From positions 1 through 64,000 of the forward strand of contig NZ_UYZY01000009.1 in assembly GCF_900626075.1 (NCBI RefSeq): a DNA stretch of 64,000 bases. The letters run 5' to 3'. Under the pieces are notes generated by a model. The model worked only from the letters and a program-made list of their open reading frames with translations. It had not been told where the DNA came from and made no database searches. Shown piece after piece: positions 58,710 through 64,000 of this stretch. Position 1 is the first letter of the stretch, and each line of letters begins with the position of its first letter. The stretch comes from Clostridium transplantifaecale (GTDB lineage: Bacteria; Bacillota; Clostridia; Lachnospirales; Lachnospiraceae). Position numbers and translations under genes: made by a program.

Positions 58710-58922
58710 GTTATCGGCACCCCATTAAATGATAAACCGTTCCTGTAACCGTAAATCTTACAAATTTCGTCAGGAAGCGGTGTAAACCTTTACAAGAGAG
58801 ACAGGCTAATATAGAATAAAGATAATTGTCCGGAGGGCGGCATTTAGCTGCGAACCGCCTCGCAGAAAGGCAAAGCGGTTGCGTTAATTGGTATAAATAA
58901 GGGAAATTATGAGGAATCTGAT

Positions 58923-59357
58923 ATGTTAAATGGAAAACTGGGAAAACTGTGGGCAAGGTTTGTAAACCGTGAGACGGTCTCCTACTTTATTTTCGGCGTC
59001 CTTACGACGGCAGTGGACTGGCTTGTTTATCCGCTGATGAGATGGTTCGGCCATTCGGTTGCACTGTCTTCTATCGCATCCTGGGCGGCGGCAGTCATCT
59101 TTGCATTTGTGACAAACAAGCTTTTTGTATTTCAGAGTTATACATTCCGTCCGAAGGAGCTGGGCAAGGAATTTGTTTCCTTTGTCTCATGCCGTGCGCT
59201 GACCGGAGCATTTACCGTGGCTGCCATGGTGGTAATCGTGGATGTGATGGGATGGAATGAATGGATTGGAAAAGTCGCAGTGTCGGCATTATCGCTGGTA
59301 CTGAATTATATATTCAGCAAGTTATTTATATTTAAAAAGACAGCGGAGAATAACTGA
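58923..59357 (+). CDS. GtrA family membrane protein
   Basis: Membrane protein of 144 residues with four hydrophobic segments. The GtrA pattern is visible as FVNRETVSYFIFGVLTTAVDWLVYPLM, ASWAAAVIFAFVTNKLFVF and VLNYIFSKLFIFKK. GtrA proteins are thought to flip lipid-linked sugars across the membrane for O-antigen or wall-polymer glycosylation. It precedes the YfhO gene by 16 nt, suggesting one operon in which GtrA supplies the sugar carrier. The glycosyltransferase that would charge the carrier is not in the window. TGAGGAATCTGAT precedes the ATG. Confidence 0.9.
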   Translation: MLNGKLGKLWARFVNRETVSYFIFGVLTTAVDWLVYPLMRWFGHSVALSSIASWAAAVIFAFVTNKLFVFQSYTFRPKELGKEFVSFVSCRALTGAFTVAAMVVIVDVMGWNEWIGKVAVSALSLVLNYIFSKLFIFKKTAENN

Positions 59358-59373
59358 CGTTTTGGAGGAACCT

Positions 59374-62300
59374 ATGGACAGGGATGAAATATCCGGAATT
59401 TCCAAAGAATTTGATGAAGTGCTGGAGCAGGTGTCGGCGGGAAGGCAGACAGCGCGGGAGAAGACGGAACAGCCCGCGGCGAACCGGAATATAAATGGAC
59501 AGAACACAGGAGAATTGAATATAAGGGATAGAAATGCGGGAAAACGGAACATAGGGGACCAGAATATGAACGACCGGAATAGGAGGGGACGGGAACAGCA
59601 GGAACCGTCTCAGCAGAGTTCTGCAAAAAAACAGGAAACAGGACGTCCCGGCACGGGCAGGGTAAAAGCCTGGAAACAGCCGCGTGAAACGTCGGAGGAG
59701 GAATTTCTCTATATGGAAGAAACACCGGAACAGAAAAACCTGCCGGAGTCTCAGCAGACGTTTAAAATAGAAGATGAACGCAGAAGGCAGGAAGAACCGG
59801 GAATACGGGAAGCAGCAGCCACCCGTGAAGAGATAGGAACACAGGAAGAAACCGGCTGCGAAGAGAACCCCGAATATACAGAAGGACCGAAAGAAGATCC
59901 GGAAGAAGGTCCGGATGAAGCGCCTTCTCAGGAGAGTTACCTGTTTGAGGAAGATCAGCAGGACGATTACCCGGATGGGGAGCAAGAGGATCAGGATGAT
60001 TTTTCCGATGAATATTCCGACGGAAGGGATGAGGAGGAAGAGGAATTCCGTCCAGCCGTTTCCGGCGGGATTCTGCATCCTTCGGATGGACTGATTGCGG
60101 CATTTTTTATTCCGGTCATTATCCTGGTTGTCATCTTTGCCCAGAGAGGGATATTCCCGTTCGGGCAGGAGAGCTTTCTTCGGACGGATATGTATCATCA
60201 GTATGCGCCGTTCTTTTCGGAGTTCCATCATAAACTGAGAAGCGGCGGCAGCCTGCTTTACAGCTGGGATATCGGCATGGGCGTCAATTTTGCGGCCCTC
60301 TATGCCTACTATCTGGCAAGTCCTCTCAACTGGCTTGTGATTCTTTGTCCGAAAGAATATATTATAGAATTTATGACGTACATGATTGTGTTTAAGACCG
60401 GTTTATGCGGCCTCAGTTTTTCCTATTATTTGAAAAAACACAATCGGACCTCGGATTTCGGCGTGGGATTTTTTGGGATTTTCTATGCCCTCTCGGGATA
60501 TATGGCGGCCTATAGCTGGAATATTATGTGGCTGGACTGCATCCTTCTGTTCCCGCTGATTATGCTGGGGCTGGAACGGCTGGTAAAGGAGAAGAAGGGC
60601 ATGCTTTACTGTGTGACCCTGGGCCTTTCCATTTTGTCCAACTACTATATCTCCATCATGATCTGCCTGTTTATGGTGATTTACTTTATCTGTCTTTTGA
60701 TTCTGGAGGGAAAGAGACGGGTAAAAGATTTCTTTATCAGTCTCGTCCAGTTTGGCGGCTATTCACTGATTGCCGGAGCGCTTGCGGCGTTTGTGCTGCT
60801 GCCCGAGATTGCAGCCCTTCAGACCACGGCCTCCGGGGATTTCAATTTCCCGAAGACGTATGAGATGTATTTCTCCATCATTGATATGCTGGCGCGCCAT
60901 ATCGGGAATGTGCAGACGGAGATCGGGCTGGACCACTGGCCTAATATCTACTGCGGCGTCGCCGTTTTTCTGTTCTTCCTTTTATACCTGGCGTGCAGAA
61001 AGATTCCGGTGAAGGAAAAGGCGGTCTACTGCGGGCTTTTGCTCTTGTTTTTTGCCAGCTTTTCCATCAATGTGCTGAATTTTATCTGGCATGGCTTCCA
61101 CTATCCCAACAGCCTGCCGTGCCGTCAGTCCTTTATTTACATTTTCCTGATACTGTCCATGTGTTACCGGGCTTATATGTATCTTGACGAGACGCCGAAG
61201 AAACATGTTGCCATTGCCTTCTGGGGTTCGGTCGGTTACGTGCTGCTGGCACAGAAATTTGTAAAAGACGAAGCCTACCATTTCATCGTATTTTATGTGG
61301 CAATCCTGTTTTTGGCGGTGTATGCGGGACTGATTTACTTTTATAAGAATCCCCGGCGTTCCCGGACCACGGCAGCTCTCCTTACGCTGGCTGTCGTGGC
61401 TGTGGAATCAGCGGTCAATACAACGGTGACCAGTATTACGACGACGAGCCGTTCGGCTTATAAGTCGGACAATGAGGGCGTCATCGAACTGACGGAAGAT
61501 CTTAAGACGGGAAATGGATTTTACCGCGTGGACAAGGTGGACGGAAAGACGAAGAATGACGGGGCGTGGATGAATTTTCCGTCCGTTTCGCTGTTTTCCT
61601 CCGTGGCCAGCGCCGATATGACTTCCTTCTTTAAGAACGTCGGCTGTGAGGGCTCGACTAATGCATACAGCATTGTCGGAAGCACCCCGCTGATCGACTC
61701 CCTGTTTTCGGTCCGATATGCGCTGTACAACAACAGACAGTTAAATCCCAGAATCCAGCTTAAGGATTTTTCAGGGGAGACTTTCCTCTATGAAAATCCG
61801 TATACGCTGCCGCTGGGCTTTATGATGCCCGATATCATGGAGACGGGATGGAAACTGGATCTTCCGAATCCCATCGACGTCCAGAACGACCTCTGTGACG
61901 CCCTGGATACGCCTCCTGTGTTTGAAACGGTGATGGGAGAGAATGACGGCGGCACGTTCAGTTTCACGCCTGAAAAAGACGGGGAATACTATATTTATGT
62001 TATGAACCATCAGGTAAAGTCCGTAAAAATGGCGGCCAGGGAGGATATTAAGACCTTTGACAGCCTGAACCGCGGATATCTGGTGGAGGTTGGCTACTGT
62101 AAAGCAGGAGAAACCGTCACGCTTGAAAATAAGGATAATTCGGACGGTCTGAATGCGGAGGCATACCTGTTTAAGGAAGAAGGGCTCAAGGCAATCTACG
62201 AGCGCCTGAATGCAAATCCGTTTATTCTCGGGGTATGGGACGACGATTACCTGGAGGGAAATATAGATGCCGGGGACGGCGGAACCATGTTCATGTCGAT

Positions 62301-62589
62301 TCCATATGATAAAGGCTGGACAGCCCTGGTCGACGGCAATCCTGTGACAATAAAACAGATTTACGGAACCTTCTCGGGACTTGAACTTTCGGCCGGACGC
62401 CATACGGTGGTCCTTAAGTACATGCCGGAAGGGCTGAAGCTGGGAGCGGTTATCAGCGCCTCGGCTCTGCTGCTCCTGATTCTCCTGGCAGTGGGAGGTT
62501 GGATGTTCAGGAAGAAATGCAGGAAACCGACGCCGTATGACAGACTGGATGAAGAATGGCACGGCGAGTCATTTCCAAACCGGAGATAA
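59374..62589 (+). CDS. YfhO-family membrane glycosyltransferase-like protein
   Basis: Large membrane protein of 1071 residues of the YfhO family, which in Bacillus glycosylates lipoteichoic acid on the outer face of the membrane. Residues 1-230 are hydrophilic and repetitive (Asn/Arg/Gln-rich, then Glu/Asp-rich) with no recognised domain. Then about 10-12 membrane segments, starting LIAAFFIPVIILVVIFAQR, with the FLRTDMYHQYAPFF loop that holds acidic residues conserved in this family. The C-terminal part is an external strand-rich domain, and a last helix and basic tail close it. It follows GtrA at 16 nt and starts at ATG 59374 after GGAGGAACCT. The extended N-terminus is unusual for YfhO. Confidence 0.88.
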   Translation: MDRDEISGISKEFDEVLEQVSAGRQTAREKTEQPAANRNINGQNTGELNIRDRNAGKRNIGDQNMNDRNRRGREQQEPSQQSSAKKQETGRPGTGRVKAWKQPRETSEEEFLYMEETPEQKNLPESQQTFKIEDERRRQEEPGIREAAATREEIGTQEETGCEENPEYTEGPKEDPEEGPDEAPSQESYLFEEDQQDDYPDGEQEDQDDFSDEYSDGRDEEEEEFRPAVSGGILHPSDGLIAAFFIPVIILVVIFAQRGIFPFGQESFLRTDMYHQYAPFFSEFHHKLRSGGSLLYSWDIGMGVNFAALYAYYLASPLNWLVILCPKEYIIEFMTYMIVFKTGLCGLSFSYYLKKHNRTSDFGVGFFGIFYALSGYMAAYSWNIMWLDCILLFPLIMLGLERLVKEKKGMLYCVTLGLSILSNYYISIMICLFMVIYFICLLILEGKRRVKDFFISLVQFGGYSLIAGALAAFVLLPEIAALQTTASGDFNFPKTYEMYFSIIDMLARHIGNVQTEIGLDHWPNIYCGVAVFLFFLLYLACRKIPVKEKAVYCGLLLLFFASFSINVLNFIWHGFHYPNSLPCRQSFIYIFLILSMCYRAYMYLDETPKKHVAIAFWGSVGYVLLAQKFVKDEAYHFIVFYVAILFLAVYAGLIYFYKNPRRSRTTAALLTLAVVAVESAVNTTVTSITTTSRSAYKSDNEGVIELTEDLKTGNGFYRVDKVDGKTKNDGAWMNFPSVSLFSSVASADMTSFFKNVGCEGSTNAYSIVGSTPLIDSLFSVRYALYNNRQLNPRIQLKDFSGETFLYENPYTLPLGFMMPDIMETGWKLDLPNPIDVQNDLCDALDTPPVFETVMGENDGGTFSFTPEKDGEYYIYVMNHQVKSVKMAAREDIKTFDSLNRGYLVEVGYCKAGETVTLENKDNSDGLNAEAYLFKEEGLKAIYERLNANPFILGVWDDDYLEGNIDAGDGGTMFMSIPYDKGWTALVDGNPVTIKQIYGTFSGLELSAGRHTVVLKYMPEGLKLGAVISASALLLLILLAVGGWMFRKKCRKPTPYDRLDEEWHGESFPNRR

Positions 62590-62650
62590 AAAAACAGAAG
62601 AGAAAATAAAAGAAAAGATAGAAGAGTATATAAAGAAGAGAGGCAGACAG

Positions 62651-63175
62651 ATGAAAAAGTTAGAAGAATATGTGAGAAGCATTCCGGACTTTCCGGAGCC
62701 GGGAATTATTTTCAGGGATATTACAACAATTCTCCAGGATCCGGACGGACTCCACATGTCGGTAGACAGGATTCTTAAAGATTTAGAAGGCGTTGACTTC
62801 GACGTCGTCGTGGGACCCGAGTCCAGAGGATTTATCTTCGGAGTTCCGGTTGCCTACGCGCTTCATAAGGGCTTTGTACCCGTAAGAAAAAAGGGAAAAC
62901 TGCCATGCAAGACAGTTTCCATGGAATATGATTTGGAATACGGCAGCGCGGTGATTGAAATGCATGAAGATTCTATAAAACCGGGACAGAAGGTAGTTAT
63001 CGTAGACGACCTGATTGCCACCGGGGGAACGACGGAAGCGATCATCAAACTGATCGAAAAACTGGGCGGTGAGGTTGTGAAAATCTGTTTTGTAATGGAA
63101 CTGGCAGGTTTACACGGCAGGGACCGTTTGGAGAACTATCAGGTGGATGCGTTGATTACGTATGAAGGAAAATAG
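62651..63175 (+). CDS. apt: Adenine phosphoribosyltransferase
   Basis: Purine salvage enzyme making AMP from adenine and PRPP; 174 residues, cytosolic, normal for the family. Visible are YVRSIPDFPEPGIIFRDIT at the start, the base-contact VGPESRGFIFGVPVAYALHKGFVPVRK loop and the PRPP-binding VVIVDDLIATGGTTEAIIKL. The frame is open to 62537, inside the YfhO gene, but ATG 62651 has AGAGGCAGACAG before it and aligns with the family. The last base of its TAG stop is the first G of repeat copy E. Confidence 0.96.
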   Translation: MKKLEEYVRSIPDFPEPGIIFRDITTILQDPDGLHMSVDRILKDLEGVDFDVVVGPESRGFIFGVPVAYALHKGFVPVRKKGKLPCKTVSMEYDLEYGSAVIEMHEDSIKPGQKVVIVDDLIATGGTTEAIIKLIEKLGGEVVKICFVMELAGLHGRDRLENYQVDALITYEGK

Positions 63176-63327
63176 GGGATTTGATTGAGAAATGAGGACG
63201 CCGCCGTCAGGCCGGGGGCCGGGATGGTGAGAGGGATCGATGAGTCTTTCGTCCCGGGTGTCAGATTGTTGCGGGCGGGGAATCCGGGCAGAAAAAGTTC
63301 CTGCGGGAAACGCTTGCGCTCGTTGGA
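63175..63327 (-). repeat. Palindromic repeat, copy E (half-unit II arm, cut by an IS)
   Basis: The reverse complement of copy D half-unit II: it begins GGGGATTTGATTGAGAAATG at the apt stop, carries GAGTCTTTCGTCCCGG and the GGGGAATCCGGGCAGAAAAA arm, and is interrupted after the GCGCTCGTTGGA loop segment at 63327. The sequence then switches to an IS end. The rest of the element, if kept, would lie past the far end of the IS, outside the window. Confidence 0.85.
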
Positions 63328-64000
63328 GGCTCTTCCGCAGCTATGGACAGCCGTGGTATAATGGTGGTAGAAAGAAGGGATCTTTTATGATGAAATATAA
63401 GGAACTGGAAAACTGCCCCCTAAAGTTTGACGAAAACCACTTTATCTATGAGTGGCACGACGATGGCTCCACCCTGCACCTCTACCTAAAATCCAGGTCC
63501 CACCCTTGTGCCTGCCCCGATTGCGGCGCCCTGTCGTCTACCCTAAATTCGGCTTATACCCGGACCCTTCAGGATACGCCCATCCGAGGCAAGCACACAC
63601 TCCTTCATGTCAAATCTTATAAATATAAGTGTACTAATCCGGACTGTCAACGGAAGGTCTTTGTAGAACCCCTTCCCTTCGCAAGACATTCCCAAACCAG
63701 GACGGACGCCCTGAACGCAATGATCCTGGACGCCTTTCTTGCCGGAAATGCCGAAGGCAGCAGCCGCAGGCTGGCCCAAATCGGGGTAAAGGTCAGCGGG
63801 GATTCCATCTTGCGGCTTGGCAGCCGGTTTCAGCTGCCGGATGATCCGGAGGTGACTTCCATCGGAGTGGATGAGGTCGCGATCCGAAAAGGGCAGACCT
63901 ATGCGACGGTTATTTATAACGCGCAGACCCATCTGCCGCTCGCTCTTTTTCCAGGGCGTGACGGAGCCTCTTTGAGGGAATGGCTTCTGGCCCATAAAAA
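63328..64000 (+). mobile_element. ISL3-family insertion sequence, left end (truncated by window)
   Basis: Begins GGCTCTTCCGCAGC at 63328, in line with ISL3-family ends that start GGCTCTT. The sequence inside carries a TATAAT box (63357-63362), an AGAAGGGA site and a transposase reading away from the repeat. The preceding eight bases, TCGTTGGA (63320-63327), would be the target duplication if the family's 8-bp rule holds. The right end and its duplication are beyond 64000. Confidence 0.75.
63387..64000 (+). CDS. ISL3-family transposase, N-terminal part (runs off window)
   Basis: The first 204 codons of an open frame that continues past the window. The N-terminal zinc ribbon has CACPDC and CTNPDC pairs (about residues 40-45 and 84-89), which hold zinc and bind IS ends. 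Then comes a helix-turn-helix-like stretch, AEGSSRRLAQIGVKVSGDSILR, and the DDE-domain start IGVDEVAIRKGQTYATVIYN with its first catalytic Asp, typical of ISL3. GAAGGGA lies 5-6 nt upstream. An IS200/605 or IS66 assignment is excluded by these motifs. Whether the gene is intact cannot be told. Confidence 0.9.
   Translation, partial: MMKYKELENCPLKFDENHFIYEWHDDGSTLHLYLKSRSHPCACPDCGALSSTLNSAYTRTLQDTPIRGKHTLLHVKSYKYKCTNPDCQRKVFVEPLPFARHSQTRTDALNAMILDAFLAGNAEGSSRRLAQIGVKVSGDSILRLGSRFQLPDDPEVTSIGVDEVAIRKGQTYATVIYNAQTHLPLALFPGRDGASLREWLLAHK

Noticed and set aside
61771..62562. 263-codon antisense frame opposite YfhO
   Set aside because: Shadow of the YfhO external domain, without start signals.
1..64000. 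tRNA or rRNA genes
   Set aside because: No stretch with tRNA-like arms or rRNA-conserved sequence was noticed when reading both strands; a tRNAscan run would settle it.

Overview
The window looks like chromosomal DNA of a gut-type clostridium, most likely Lachnospiraceae (inference). G+C is near 50 percent, AGGAGG ribosome binding sites are strong, and promoters have consensus TTGACA/TATAAT boxes. Single-gene regulators of Clostridia type (AraC, MerR, PadR, WYL, XRE) are abundant, and FliB-like, YfhO/GtrA, choline-binding-repeat and C_GCAxxG proteins are present. I found no rRNA, tRNA, CRISPR array or prophage.

Layout. 1-4250: a minus-strand ABC importer (binding lipoprotein, permease, ATPase) behind a cobalamin riboswitch, so vitamin B12/corrinoid uptake. 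4900-8270: a WYL regulator, two GyrI-like domain proteins (one fused to TfoX) and a GNAT-YoaP protein. 8270-16900: a region that looks acquired, with a MalT-type LuxR regulator, a DUF2442 protein, an unrecognised 294-residue protein, a broken response regulator and a 1248-residue mosaic surface protein. 16900-24600: a MoxR/VWA pair, a PdaA-like deacetylase, a divergent AraC/MFS pair and a Rob-like AraC protein. 25500-27460: an ABC-F ATPase behind a leader peptide and attenuator. 27700-36500: small regulators, TrmO, GNAT, secreted YHYH protein, YjdF with its riboswitch, and a lipoprotein serpin. 36540-43950: ProC, then clpS-clpA-aat (N-degron proteolysis) running into a FliB-like gene and small genes. 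44370-54670: an XRE membrane regulator, PAP2, an overlapping LDH/Fe-ADH pair, an M20 hydrolase-amino-acid ABC importer-aminotransferase operon and a second FliB-like gene. 55720-63175: MATE, a subgroup I-gamma aminotransferase, GtrA-YfhO and Apt. The window ends inside an ISL3-family insertion sequence.

The most unusual signal is non-coding. A repeat family of about 860 bp lies at 1-708, 24601-25460 and 54659-55676, with half or broken copies at 4303-4655 and 63175-63327 and a minimal hairpin at 20124-20210. A full copy consists of two diverged, inverted half-units around a central palindrome. Each half-unit is itself a long hairpin, and the element is bounded by inverted ends beginning GGGGATTT. 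Three copies begin exactly at the stop codon of the gene before them, and one supplies the stop codon itself. The ISL3 element sits in the hairpin loop of the 63175 copy. I do not recognise this family.

Start codons were chosen by ribosome binding site and family alignment, so several differ from the longest open frame. Functions are assigned from motifs and family resemblance read by eye. No database search was run.
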